A stretch of 64,000 nucleotides of DNA from an uncultured Thermoanaerobaculia bacterium (lineage in GTDB: Bacteria > Acidobacteriota > Thermoanaerobaculia > Multivoradales > Multivoraceae): contig CATOTG010000007.1 of the NCBI GenBank assembly GCA_951813015.1, positions 1-64,000 of the forward strand, read 5' to 3'. The translations under genes were made by a program, and so were the position numbers. This document shows positions 40,372 through 48,979 of this stretch, one piece after another; positions within the stretch are counted from its first letter, which is position 1, and each line of letters begins with the position of its first letter. A model generated the notes under the pieces. It had not been told where the DNA came from. It saw nothing but the letters and a program-made list of their open reading frames with translations, and did no database searches.

Positions 40372-40998
40372 TCAACTTTCCTGTTCCTCTACCTCGAGAT
40401 CCCCGACCGGCGCCGGCGGCGCCGGCGATTCCCGCCGCGAGAGGGCAAGGTTGCCCAGCCTGGCGGCGACGGCCCCGGCGCCGAGAACCGCCTTGAGTCC
40501 GAAATCCGTCACCGTGCCGCCCTTGAGCAGGAACTCCGCGATCTCATCCGCCCGTCTCATGACCGTGTCGATCGCGCGCAGGCGTTGAAGGAACACCGCC
40601 GCCTCGGGAGCGGAGTCGGGCTCCAGAGCCGGAATCCAGTCGCGCATGTTCTCACGGATCGGATCCCACTCCCGCCGCTTGCGCATCTGGATCACGTTCC
40701 GGAGCACACGCTCGAGGTCGGTTTCGGGTCGATAGACGACGCGCCGGGCGCCGGCGACCCGCTCGGGGGCAATCAGCTGCCATTCCCGCAGTTCCCGGCA
40801 CGCCATCGACACCGCGCCGCGGCTGAGTTCAAGGCCCGCCATGATCTCTTGAGCGTCAGCGGGTTCACTGCGTGACATCAACCAGCCGAAGACGCGCGCC
40901 GTGGTCGGCGGAACGCCCCAGAAAGTCCCCAGCGCTCCCCAGAGCTGCACGAACTCCTCGCGAACCCGATCCACACTCTCGGAAGGTCGGTCCGTCAC
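40372..40998 (-). CDS. GbsR/MarR-type winged-helix regulator
   Basis: 208 residues if GTG 40998 is used (GTG 41007 is an alternative; the frame is open to 41199 over the neighbour). Contains REEFVQLWGALGTFWGVPP, typical of the GbsR branch, then a winged helix (EIMAGLELSRGAVSMACREL, REWQLIAPERVAGARRVVY). The C-terminal helices likely dimerise. It heads the polyprenyl synthase-men unit, with the downstream start overlapping or two bases after its stop, so it may control quinone synthesis. Ligand unknown. Confidence 0.8.
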   Translation of the reverse strand: MTDRPSESVDRVREEFVQLWGALGTFWGVPPTTARVFGWLMSRSEPADAQEIMAGLELSRGAVSMACRELREWQLIAPERVAGARRVVYRPETDLERVLRNVIQMRKRREWDPIRENMRDWIPALEPDSAPEAAVFLQRLRAIDTVMRRADEIAEFLLKGGTVTDFGLKAVLGAGAVAARLGNLALSRRESPAPPAPVGDLEVEEQES

Positions 40999-41077
40999 GA
41001 ACACCACCCTGGATTCGTCTGCATGCCGTGACCCGGCGTGAGGGCTTCGGGGTCGAAGCTGTCGTTCATGCGGAGCA

Positions 41078-41956
41078 TCACTGGTTTCCGCGGAGCTCAG
41101 CGTGCCGGAGCCGCACGTTGACCCTGCCCGCAGGCGGGAGCCTACCGCTAATGGACACCGGCAGTTGAAGTTCTCTCGCCACGACGATCTCGATCGCACC
41201 CTCCAGGCCCAGCAACTCGAAGTCTTCGGCGCTGCCTTCCCCGCCGATGGCGACCGGTGTGAGCGTGAAGCGAACCAGCGTCAGTTTCTCCGGCGACGGG
41301 CCGCCCGCGATGGAGAAGCCGGGCACGGCGCGAACCACCTCCGGATCCCGGTCGATGCGAACGGCGAGCACTTGACGGTTCGAGAACACGGGGATGGTCC
41401 GGTGCGCGGCGGCGCCCGGTTCCACCGTCAGCGCAGCCAACCGTCCAACCAGGTGCAGAAGCACAGACGGCTCCGAAAGAGGAGCCGCGAGGTCCGCCGG
41501 TACGTCGTGAACCTGTGGATAGCGGTGCGTCCACTCCCCGGCCGGCAGGCTGGCCTCTCCGGCATTCGGCGTGGCCCGCTCGGCTTCGATGCGGCCCCGG
41601 CAGAATGCGTAGCGCTTGTAGCGATTGCGGCTGCCCCGGTCCTCCTGAACCCGGATGTGGGCCTTGAGCGTCTCCGGATCGAACCACAGCGAGGAAAGGG
41701 AACGCCGGCCCAGCATCGAGGATTCGATGCGAATCCGCGCGGCGGAAACCGGCAGCGCCGGCCGACCAGCGCAGCCGTCGTCCGCCGGCAGCGCCGACGA
41801 GGCCTCGAACTCGACCGCGGCGTCGGCGGAGAGAAAGAGCTTCTTCGCCCGGAATTCGAGCCGCTGCCACGGCGGCTCACTGCCGGCCGCCGCAACCGGC
41901 AACGTGACCGCCAGGACGGCCAGGCCGGCGGCAGCCGCCCTCAGCTCTCGTTCCAC
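41078..41956 (-). CDS. exported hypothetical protein
   Basis: 292 residues with a signal peptide (AAAAGLAVLAVTLPVAAAG). The mature part is beta-rich and polar (RLEFRAKKLFLSADAAVEFE, SSLWFDPETLKAHIRVQ, SVSISGRLPPAGRVNVRL at the end). No catalytic motif is seen and I do not recognise the family. Overlaps the amidase stop by 16 bases, so it is coupled to that gene. 79 bases before the regulator. Confidence 0.6.
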   Translation of the reverse strand: MERELRAAAAGLAVLAVTLPVAAAGSEPPWQRLEFRAKKLFLSADAAVEFEASSALPADDGCAGRPALPVSAARIRIESSMLGRRSLSSLWFDPETLKAHIRVQEDRGSRNRYKRYAFCRGRIEAERATPNAGEASLPAGEWTHRYPQVHDVPADLAAPLSEPSVLLHLVGRLAALTVEPGAAAHRTIPVFSNRQVLAVRIDRDPEVVRAVPGFSIAGGPSPEKLTLVRFTLTPVAIGGEGSAEDFELLGLEGAIEIVVARELQLPVSISGRLPPAGRVNVRLRHAELRGNQ

Positions 41957-43395
41957 GCCGAATGCGTCGGTTTGCGAAAGGCCCAGGGTCGAGCCCCCTC
42001 GAGCTGACTACTCAACCGCAGCAACTGCCCCTCGCCTCCCATTGGGGCAGCAAACTGAACGCCTATCGGCAGACCGCCGCCGGGGTCGGTCCAGTAGAGC
42101 GGCACGGACGCGGCCGGATTCCCTGACACGTTCATCAGTTGGGTGAAGCCGATCGTCTGCAGCAGCGCGGGCAGGTAGTCGTCGCCCCGATTCCCCAGCG
42201 AGAGAACGCCGAGCTTCGCCGGCGGCGCCGCCATCGTCGGCGACAAGAGAACGTCGTAGCCGTCCGAGAAGAAGGCGGCTACCTGGCGGCCGACGGCATG
42301 CACGGTTCGCGTCGCGCGAACGTAGTCGGCGACATCGTGGTCCTCCGCCACACTGGCCATGGCCCAGGTCAAGGGTTCCAGCTCGTCTTCCCGCGGTTCG
42401 CGGCCAAGCGCCTCCGAGCGTTCCGCCACCGTGGCGCGGACGTTCGCGGCCACGATCAGACGGGTAGCGTTGCCCAGCGCCACAGCATCGATTCCGGGCG
42501 CCGCCGCCTCGACTTCGTGACCAAGTTCCAGACAGAGGCGGGCGGTCTTCTCGGCAGCCGCAACGCAGGACGGATGAACGCTTGAGCCGTTGAACGCTCG
42601 CGTGGTCAGTGCGATCCGCAACCGGCCCGGCTCGCGTCCCGCTTCCTCCAGGAAGGGACGTTCCGGCGCCGGCGCCGCGTACGGATCGCCCGCCACCGGA
42701 CCGGCCACCGCATCGAGCAGCGCGGCGCTGTCGCGGACCGTGCGGCTCACACAGTGCTGGATCGAAAGGCCGGCCCAACCCTCCCCGGCATCCGGGGCCA
42801 GGGACACGCGGGCGCGGCTCGGCTTGAGGCCGAACAGCCCGCAGCACGACGCCGGGATCCGGATCGAGCCGCCGCCGTCGCTGGCGTGGGCGGCCGGCAC
42901 GATCCCCGCCGCGACCGCGGCGGCGGCGCCCCCCGACGAGCCGCCGGCGATGTGCTCCAGGTTCCAGGGATTGCGGGTCTGACCGAAGATCGCCGACTCG
43001 GTGCTGGTCGTGAGACCGAACTCCGGCGAAGCGCTGCGGCCCGCGATCACCAGGCCGGCCCGCCGGTAACGGCGGACCATCTCGGAATCGTGGTCGGGCA
43101 CGTTGCCGGCGAAGAGACGACTGCCGTTCGTCATCGGCAGACCTTCTGCCGCGGCGTAGAGATCCTTCAAGAGGTAGGGGACCCCGGCGAAGGGGCCACC
43201 CGCCGCCACCGCCGCCGGCGCCGCCTCCACGGCGCGCTCGAAGTCCGAGTACACGATCGCGTTCAGGCTGCCGTTCAACTCGGAGGCAATGGCAGCGGCG
43301 CACTCGACCGCCTCGGCCGGCGCCAGCTCACCGGACCGCAGCAGGCGCGCCAACTCCAGTCCGTCGCTCTCAAGGTACGTCTCTCTCAGACTCAC
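41941..43395 (-). CDS. amidase signature family hydrolase
   Basis: 484 residues, GTG start 43395 with GGGAGGGAG upstream. Ser-cisSer-Lys triad: K in VPYLLKDLYAAAEGLP (about 77), cis-Ser in the IAGGSSGGAAAAVAAGI loop (about 151-153) and nucleophile in ASDGGGSIRIPAS (about 176). NRGDDYLPALLQTIGFTQL and GNPAASVPLYW are usual C-terminal marks. Hydrolyses an amide bond; substrate unknown. No GatA partners nearby, so not a tRNA amidotransferase. Confidence 0.9.
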   Translation of the reverse strand: MSLRETYLESDGLELARLLRSGELAPAEAVECAAAIASELNGSLNAIVYSDFERAVEAAPAAVAAGGPFAGVPYLLKDLYAAAEGLPMTNGSRLFAGNVPDHDSEMVRRYRRAGLVIAGRSASPEFGLTTSTESAIFGQTRNPWNLEHIAGGSSGGAAAAVAAGIVPAAHASDGGGSIRIPASCCGLFGLKPSRARVSLAPDAGEGWAGLSIQHCVSRTVRDSAALLDAVAGPVAGDPYAAPAPERPFLEEAGREPGRLRIALTTRAFNGSSVHPSCVAAAEKTARLCLELGHEVEAAAPGIDAVALGNATRLIVAANVRATVAERSEALGREPREDELEPLTWAMASVAEDHDVADYVRATRTVHAVGRQVAAFFSDGYDVLLSPTMAAPPAKLGVLSLGNRGDDYLPALLQTIGFTQLMNVSGNPAASVPLYWTDPGGGLPIGVQFAAPMGGEGQLLRLSSQLEGARPWAFRKPTHSAWNES

Positions 43396-43580
43396 AGGGC
43401 TCCCTCCCGGTCCGGACAGCCGTTGCCCGGCAAACCGAAAGCGTACCGTGAACCCCGCCGGATCGTTCCCCCTTCAGCCGTTGCCGATCACTGCCGATCG
43501 CTACGCGCAACGCGCCGCTGCAGGGCCGTGGCCGAATCAGGTCGATGATCTCCGCCTCGCCGAAGCTATGCACGATCGTC

Positions 43581-43586
43581 TATAGT
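43581..43586 (+). promoter_or_regulatory. -10 box TATAGT, probable leaderless start
   Basis: TATAGT ends seven bases before the ATG at 43594, so the predicted transcript start coincides with the start codon. No ribosome site fits in the gap. A -35 box is not obvious. Confidence 0.5.
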
Positions 43587-43593
43587 CTCCCCC

Positions 43594-44427
43594 ATGATCC
43601 GTCTACCGTCGCTTGCCTGCCGGGTCTTCCTCACCACGATGCTCGTGGCGGCCACGGTACCTGCCGTCGCCCAGACCGCGCCGCCGGGCAGTCTCGTCCA
43701 CTGGCCCGGCGAGGGGATCGAGCGCTGCCTTGTCGGTGATCGGGCGTTCGCCCCAACCGAGATCGAAGGCCACTCCGGATGCCTGGTACCGGTCGGTCTC
43801 ACCCGGACCGACGACATCGTGGCCGAGCGCGACCGCGACGGCGGGCGCGAACGCCTGCGCATCGGCCTTGGCGAGTACCCCTACTCCGTCCAGCGGCTGA
43901 CGATCAAGGACCGGAGCCGTGTCGATCTGTCGCCCGAGAACCTGGCACGCGTACAGCGCGAGAACGCGCTGATCGCGAAACTCTGGGGCCGGCAGGGCGG
44001 TTCCCGGTTCACGCTGCCCCTGGGGCCGCCGCTTGAGAACCTGCCGGGCGGCGGCCGCTTCGGCGCCAAGCGCATCATCAACGGGGAACCCCGCTCCCCG
44101 CACACGGGCGTCGACTACGCGGTTCCGCAGGGAACGCCGGTGCTGGCGGTCGACGACGCCGTGGTCGCTCTGACCGGCGAGTTCTTCTTCTCCGGCAACG
44201 CGGTCTTTCTCGACCATGGCAACGGCCTGATCAGCATGTACTTCCACCTCCACGAGGTGTTCGTCGAACAGGGCGAAGAGGTCTCCCGCGGCCGCCTGAT
44301 CGGCGCCGTCGGTTCGACCGGCCGTTCGACCGGACCGCATCTTCACTTCGGCATTCGCTGGCAGGGCGCCCGGGTCGACCCCTCGCTGCTGCTCGGCGAG
44401 TCGGAGAAGATCCCGACCGTTCGCTGA
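43594..44427 (+). CDS. exported M23 peptidase
   Basis: 277 residues with a signal peptide (LACRVFLTTMLVAATVPAVA). LytM/M23 zinc site: H and D in SPHTGVDYAVPQGTPV (about 170), the HxH in GRSTGPHLHFGIRW (about 249-251); LDHGNGLISMYFHLHEV lies between. Expected to cut peptidoglycan cross-bridges or proteins in the periplasm. Appears to use a leaderless start. Convergent with tatD. Confidence 0.9.
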   Translation: MIRLPSLACRVFLTTMLVAATVPAVAQTAPPGSLVHWPGEGIERCLVGDRAFAPTEIEGHSGCLVPVGLTRTDDIVAERDRDGGRERLRIGLGEYPYSVQRLTIKDRSRVDLSPENLARVQRENALIAKLWGRQGGSRFTLPLGPPLENLPGGGRFGAKRIINGEPRSPHTGVDYAVPQGTPVLAVDDAVVALTGEFFFSGNAVFLDHGNGLISMYFHLHEVFVEQGEEVSRGRLIGAVGSTGRSTGPHLHFGIRWQGARVDPSLLLGESEKIPTVR

Positions 44428-44456
44428 CGGCCGACAGCGGTTCGGCGGCAGCGGGT

Positions 44457-45365
44457 TCACCCTGGGCGCGCTGTCGTATTCGAACCGGCAGTCAGGCTTC
44501 GGCCATCTCTGACGTGACCGTCTTCCCCGACGGTTGCTACCGACGGTTGCACCAGTCGCGGCGCGGACTCGTCCTGGGACGGCGCCTTCCGGCCGTACAG
44601 GCGTGCGGCATTCACCTTTGTCGCGGCAGCAACGTCCTGTTCGTCCATCCCCTTGATCCCGGCGATCGCGCGCAATGACACGAGCGCGTTCGCCGGCTCG
44701 TTGCGGTGGTCCCGTTCAGGCCCCAGCACGGGGCTGTCCGTCTCCAGCAGGAGGCAGGAAAGCGGCAGGCGGCGGACGAGTTTCTGCTTCTGCGGCGAGC
44801 GCACCACGGACGGCGGCACGGAGAAGAAGTAGCCCGCCTCGACTGCGGGCTCGGCGCGGGCGGCGCGGCCGTCAAAGGCATGAAGCTGTACCCGCTTCGC
44901 TCCCCGTTCGCGCAGCAGATCGATCGCGTAGTGGCCGGCGGAGCGGGAGTGAACGTTGAGCGGCAGGTCGAGTTCAATCGAGAGATCGATGAACAAGGCG
45001 AAGATCTCGCGCTGGACCGCCAGATCGCTCTCCTCGCGCACTTTCCAGCGGTCCAGACCGACCTCGCCGATCCCTTCGAGCCGGGATCGCTCGCGGCGGA
45101 TCAGGTCGGCGACCCTCTCCGCCTCGGCCAAATCGAGGTGAGTCGGATACAGCCCGGCCGTCGGACGAACAACCCCCGGACAACGCTCGGCCAGTTCCAG
45201 GTTCCGCTCGGCGTCCTGCCGCGTTTCGCCGACCGCGACGACCGCCTCGACGCCCGCATCGCAGGCCCGCGCCAGCACGTCGTCAAGGTCCCTCGAGAAC
45301 GCGGCGGCGCACAAGTGGGCGTGGCAGTCGGTGAGTCCGGTGTGTTTCGCCGACCCGCTCATCAC
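44457..45365 (-). CDS. tatD: TatD-family metal-dependent hydrolase
   Basis: 302 residues; GTG 45365 or ATG 45362 may start. HxH metal motif in LTDCHAHLCA, E in GIGEVGLDRW, H in LPLNVHSRSAGH, H in VQLHAFDGRA and D in LLLETDSPVLGP. Family members are 3'-5' exonucleases/DNases. The last 50 residues (after ARLYGRKAP) are an unconserved polar tail. Nine bases after the glycosylase gene on the same strand. Confidence 0.88.
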   Translation of the reverse strand: MMSGSAKHTGLTDCHAHLCAAAFSRDLDDVLARACDAGVEAVVAVGETRQDAERNLELAERCPGVVRPTAGLYPTHLDLAEAERVADLIRRERSRLEGIGEVGLDRWKVREESDLAVQREIFALFIDLSIELDLPLNVHSRSAGHYAIDLLRERGAKRVQLHAFDGRAARAEPAVEAGYFFSVPPSVVRSPQKQKLVRRLPLSCLLLETDSPVLGPERDHRNEPANALVSLRAIAGIKGMDEQDVAAATKVNAARLYGRKAPSQDESAPRLVQPSVATVGEDGHVRDGRSLTAGSNTTARPG

Positions 45366-45374
45366 GCTCGCAGC

Positions 45375-46298
45375 TTAGCCCTGGCGAGTCCCGGCGCCGC
45401 CGGCGCCCAGACGCTCCTCCAACTCCTCCACCGTCCTGGGCCAGTCCGCCTTCAGCAGGCGCGAGAGAGCCCGGTCAGCGAGCAGCCGGCCGCCGGTCTG
45501 GCAGCGAGCGCAGTAGTTGCATTCGTTCTCTGCGTACACGATCCGCTGCACCGGCGCGCCGCAGGCAGGGCATGGCTTCCGGTGTCGCCCATGGACCGCC
45601 ATGTCTTCGTGGAACGCGGTCACCCTGGCGGGAAAGCGGCCGCCCGCCCGGTCGCGCAGGCGGTCGGTCCACTCGCTCAGCACCGACATCGCGGCCCGAT
45701 ACAAGTCGTCGATCTGCGCCTCATTCAGCCGGGTCGTCCAGCGCATCGGCGACAGACGAGCGCGATGGAGGATCTCGTCCGAGTAGGCGTTGCCGATGCC
45801 GCTGAAGAGCCTCGGGTCGATCAGAGCGCGCTTCAGGGTGTGGTTCTCCGCCCTCAGCCGGGCCCGGAACGCCTCCGGACCGCACTCCAGGACTTCAAGG
45901 CCGCCGCGGTCAAGGCTCGCCAGCCCTTCCTCGCCCGCCACGAGGTGCATGGCCGCCCGCCGTTTGCTGCCGGCCTCGGTCAGAAGCAGCGTGCCGTGCT
46001 CGAAATCGAACGCCGCCTGACCCACGCGCCCAGGGAGCTTCGCCCCGTGAGCGCCCCACCGGAAACGGCCCGCGACCATCAAGTGGACGGCGAGAAACAG
46101 CTCGCCTTCCAGGCAGAGCACGACCCGCTTGCCCAGCCGCCGCACGCCGACGACGACGCGGCCCTCCGCTTCCCCGAGCGGCGGCCGCACGGAGCGCAGC
46201 AGGAAGGGACCGCGCAGGCGGATGCGTGTCAGGTCACGGCCGACGACCCGCTGTTCGATCGCCTCGCAGTAGACGACAACGTCAGGGAGTTCCGGCAT
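45375..46298 (-). CDS. Fpg/Nei-family DNA glycosylase
   Basis: 307 residues beginning MPELPDVVVY: P2 and E3 are the catalytic N-terminus. LGKRVVLCLEG holds the conserved lysine, LKRALIDPRLFSGIGNAYSDE the helix-two-turn-helix, and the zinc finger is complete (CPACGAP and CNYCARCQTGG). Removes oxidised bases. The D at position 6 and VVVY start separate it from canonical MutM, so the exact substrate is left open. Overlaps the upstream PH-domain gene by 17 bases. Confidence 0.9.
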   Translation of the reverse strand: MPELPDVVVYCEAIEQRVVGRDLTRIRLRGPFLLRSVRPPLGEAEGRVVVGVRRLGKRVVLCLEGELFLAVHLMVAGRFRWGAHGAKLPGRVGQAAFDFEHGTLLLTEAGSKRRAAMHLVAGEEGLASLDRGGLEVLECGPEAFRARLRAENHTLKRALIDPRLFSGIGNAYSDEILHRARLSPMRWTTRLNEAQIDDLYRAAMSVLSEWTDRLRDRAGGRFPARVTAFHEDMAVHGRHRKPCPACGAPVQRIVYAENECNYCARCQTGGRLLADRALSRLLKADWPRTVEELEERLGAGGAGTRQG

Positions 46299-47103
46299 TC
46301 AGGAGTCTCCGCAGCGCCCGCGACTCGGCGAGCAACTCCTGAGCGGCCGCGAGAACGGAACCTCTGTCCCGCCGGGCCGGCGCCGCTTCCACAGGGGCGA
46401 CCGGAGCCGCCGACACGGTCGATTGGTCGTCGGGATCGCCGAGGCCGGCGTCCCGACTCTGCCGCAACGACGCCAGCAGCAGGTTGCGCACCTCTTCCGC
46501 GTTGTCCAGGCCCTGGAGCAGGCCACGGTTCAGGCTGTCCTCGTCGTCATCGTCCGAACCGCCGCCGCTCGCCGTACGGATTTCCAGGTCGGCAATGCCG
46601 AACAGACGTTGCAGGGGACCGCGCTTCACCGCCATGTTCTGGATGTTCACCACCGTCATCGTCTGCTCGCGGAGGCTGTAGACGCCGTACCTGATGCGCA
46701 GCGCCCGGTCGCTCACCATGTACCAGCGCATCTCGTAGCCCAGGCGAAGCACGGAGAACGAGGTCAGGAACTGAACCACGAAGAGGACGATCAAAAGAGG
46801 CGCCAGCGTCTCGGTGAACCCGAACCAGAGAGCGGCGCCGGCCGCATGGTCTTCGAAGAACTCGACGAATCTGAGCCCGATGGCGGAGCCGACGAGGCCC
46901 ACGAGTGCAAACACCTGACCTACCGACCACTTCAGCACGCTGTACCCGAAGTACCGCGACGAAGCCCGGAACACGCGCAGCGACTCAGGCGATCCCGGGG
47001 GAGGCTCCGGACGCTCGTCTACCTGGAACAACCAGAGCAACAGGCGCTTCAGGCCCCTGGGCATCCGGGCGCCGGCGGCCTCGCCAGCCGGCTCGGCGGT
47101 CAT
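46282..47103 (-). CDS. bacterial PH-domain (bPH_2) membrane protein
   Basis: 273 residues from ATG 47103. Two membrane helices (VFALVGLVGSAIGLRFV and LAPLLIVLFVVQFLTSF) followed by a bPH_2 strand set: MRWYMVSDRALRIRYGVYSL, MTVVNIQNMAVKRGPLQRLF, ADLEIRTASGG. Acidic and alanine/arginine-rich C-terminal tail. Members are often encoded in pairs, as here, and help membrane stress tolerance, but function is unknown. ATGA overlap with the upstream PH gene. Confidence 0.82.
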   Translation of the reverse strand: MTAEPAGEAAGARMPRGLKRLLLWLFQVDERPEPPPGSPESLRVFRASSRYFGYSVLKWSVGQVFALVGLVGSAIGLRFVEFFEDHAAGAALWFGFTETLAPLLIVLFVVQFLTSFSVLRLGYEMRWYMVSDRALRIRYGVYSLREQTMTVVNIQNMAVKRGPLQRLFGIADLEIRTASGGGSDDDDEDSLNRGLLQGLDNAEEVRNLLLASLRQSRDAGLGDPDDQSTVSAAPVAPVEAAPARRDRGSVLAAAQELLAESRALRRLLNAGTP

Positions 47104-47723
47104 CTGTTGCCTCCATCCAACCCGCGCCGTTCGATCTCCTCGCGAATCGCGACAACTTCGCGGGCGATCTCTCGCAGGGTCGCGGCCAGGGCGGCCGCGT
47201 CGGCGCTGGCCGCGGGCGCGGCGGCGCCGGCCGCAGCCGCCGCGGCGGCAGTCGTGCCTGGACCAACTGGCGCCGCGGACCGCGCGCCGCGCATCCGGGC
47301 GTACATGAAGTTGCGCACAGCCGACAACTCCAGCAGGCCCTCGACCTTCATCTCCGCCTTCGCCGAACCGCTCGCCGTCTGCACCAGCAGCCGCGAGAGA
47401 CCGAACCACCGCTCGACCGCGTTGCTCTGCACGTGGATGTCCTGGATGCGGCTGTAGGTGAGGCTGATCTCGCGCTTGAACAAAGCGCCCCAGCTCATCG
47501 TCACGCCCTCGTCGTCGAAGCGGTAGTACAGCGTGCGATAGCGAAGGAACAGGTAGGCGAAGACGAAGGGAAAGGCGGGTCCGGTGATCAGGGAGAACAG
47601 GACGTAGTACCGGAACAGCTTGGGATGGGGCCGGCGGATCGCACGCACCCGCTCCTCGGCGCTGTCGGCGAACGGTCCGTCCGCGCTACCGATCGAACCG
47701 GACGACGCCTCGCTCGTCGTCAA
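47100..47723 (-). CDS. bacterial PH-domain (bPH_2) membrane protein, second of a pair
   Basis: 207 residues; TTG 47723 overlaps the rocD stop as TTGA, though GTG 47648 could also start. A hydrophobic region (YYVLFSLITGPAFPFVFAYL) is followed by bPH_2 strands (LYYRFDDEGVTMSWGALF, REISLTYSRIQDIHVQ, GLSRLLVQTASGSAKAE). An alanine-rich linker leads to a C-terminal coiled coil (LREIAREVVAIREEIERRG). Confidence 0.8.
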   Translation of the reverse strand: MTTSEASSGSIGSADGPFADSAEERVRAIRRPHPKLFRYYVLFSLITGPAFPFVFAYLFLRYRTLYYRFDDEGVTMSWGALFKREISLTYSRIQDIHVQSNAVERWFGLSRLLVQTASGSAKAEMKVEGLLELSAVRNFMYARMRGARSAAPVGPGTTAAAAAAAGAAAPAASADAAALAATLREIAREVVAIREEIERRGLDGGNR

Positions 47724-48910
47724 GCCGTCAAGACCTCCTCGATCCGGTCCAGCGCCCAGTCCAGGTCCTCCCGCTCGATCACCAGCGGCGGCGCGAATCG
47801 GATGACGTGGTCATGGGTTTCCTTGCACAGGAGTCCGTGCGTGGCCAGTTGCTCACAGTACGAGCGGGCGCCGCCCGCGGATTCAACGAGCTCGATTCCA
47901 ATCCACAGCCCGCGCCCGCGGACCTCGCGCACCCGCGGCGCCTCGATGCCGCGCAACCGCCGCAGAGCGTACTCACCGAGGCGAGCCGAGTTCTCGACCA
48001 GCCCTTCCTCCTGCAGCACCGCGAGAGCCGCGCGCGCAACCGCCGCTCCAACCGGATTGCCGCCGTAGGTCGAACCGTGATCGCCGGGCCGGAACACGTC
48101 CAGGATCTCCGCGTCGGCCACCACCACCGAGACCGGGTACAGGCCGCCGGACAGCGCCTTGCCCAGCAGCATGACGTCGGGGCGGATGCCGTCGTGCTCG
48201 ACGGCAAACATCTTGCCCGTGCGCCCCAGCCCCGACTGGATCTCATCCGCGATGAGGAGCACGTTCCTTTCGCTGCAGACGTCTCGCAATTCGGCGAGGA
48301 ATCCATCCGGAGGAACGATGATCCCTCCCTCGCCCTGAATCGGCTCGACAAGGATCGCCGCGGTGTTCGGGCCGACTGCCGCCCTGGCGGCGGTCCCGTC
48401 ACCGAACGGCAGCAGCTCGAAGCCCGGCGCGAACGGACCGAACCCGTCGCGGTACTGCGGCTCGCTCGAGAAGCCCACGATCGTCGTCGTGCGGCCGTGG
48501 AAGTTGTTGCCGAAAGCCAGGATCTCCGCCTTGCCCGACTCTGTGCCCTTGCGCGTGTACGCCCACTTCCGAGCCAGCTTGATCGCGGTCTCCACCGCCT
48601 CGGCGCCGGTGTTCATCGGCAAGGCCCGCTCGTAGCCGGTCAACTCGCAGACGTCGCGGAAGAACGCCCCGAGTTCGGCGTTGTGAAAGGCGCGCGACGT
48701 GACCGCCACCTTGCGGCTCTGCCGGATCAGAGCATCCACGATCCGCGGATGGCAGTGCCCCTGGTTGACTGCCGAGTAGGCAGCCAGGCAGTCGAGGTAG
48801 CGACGCCCTTCGATGTCCCAGACCCAGACGCCCTCGGCGCGCTCGATCACGATGTCAAGCGGCGCGTAGTTTCGCGCCCCGTAACGATCCTCAAGTTCCG
48901 TCGGTTTCAT
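47720..48910 (-). CDS. rocD: ornithine aminotransferase
   Basis: 396 residues. Class III PLP aminotransferase with ornithine-specific start: YGARNYAPLDIVIERAEGVW and YLDCLAAYSAVNQGHCHP. MNTGAEAVETAIKLARKW binds phosphate, IADEIQSGLGRTGKM the cofactor, and K in MLLGKALSGGLYPVS forms the Schiff base. Converts ornithine to glutamate semialdehyde, the substrate of PruA encoded at 52.5-54.1 kb. Confidence 0.94.
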   Translation of the reverse strand: MKPTELEDRYGARNYAPLDIVIERAEGVWVWDIEGRRYLDCLAAYSAVNQGHCHPRIVDALIRQSRKVAVTSRAFHNAELGAFFRDVCELTGYERALPMNTGAEAVETAIKLARKWAYTRKGTESGKAEILAFGNNFHGRTTTIVGFSSEPQYRDGFGPFAPGFELLPFGDGTAARAAVGPNTAAILVEPIQGEGGIIVPPDGFLAELRDVCSERNVLLIADEIQSGLGRTGKMFAVEHDGIRPDVMLLGKALSGGLYPVSVVVADAEILDVFRPGDHGSTYGGNPVGAAVARAALAVLQEEGLVENSARLGEYALRRLRGIEAPRVREVRGRGLWIGIELVESAGGARSYCEQLATHGLLCKETHDHVIRFAPPLVIEREDLDWALDRIEEVLTA

Positions 48911-48979
48911 CGCAGCTCCCGCGCGCAGTCCCGCATTCGTCGGCTAAGTCGGCCCACGGGCCGGCCCTCCTCTGAACGA

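Noticed and set aside
44706..46694. A 662-codon plus-strand frame over tatD, the glycosylase and a PH-domain gene
   Set aside because: Antisense shadow of three recognised genes.
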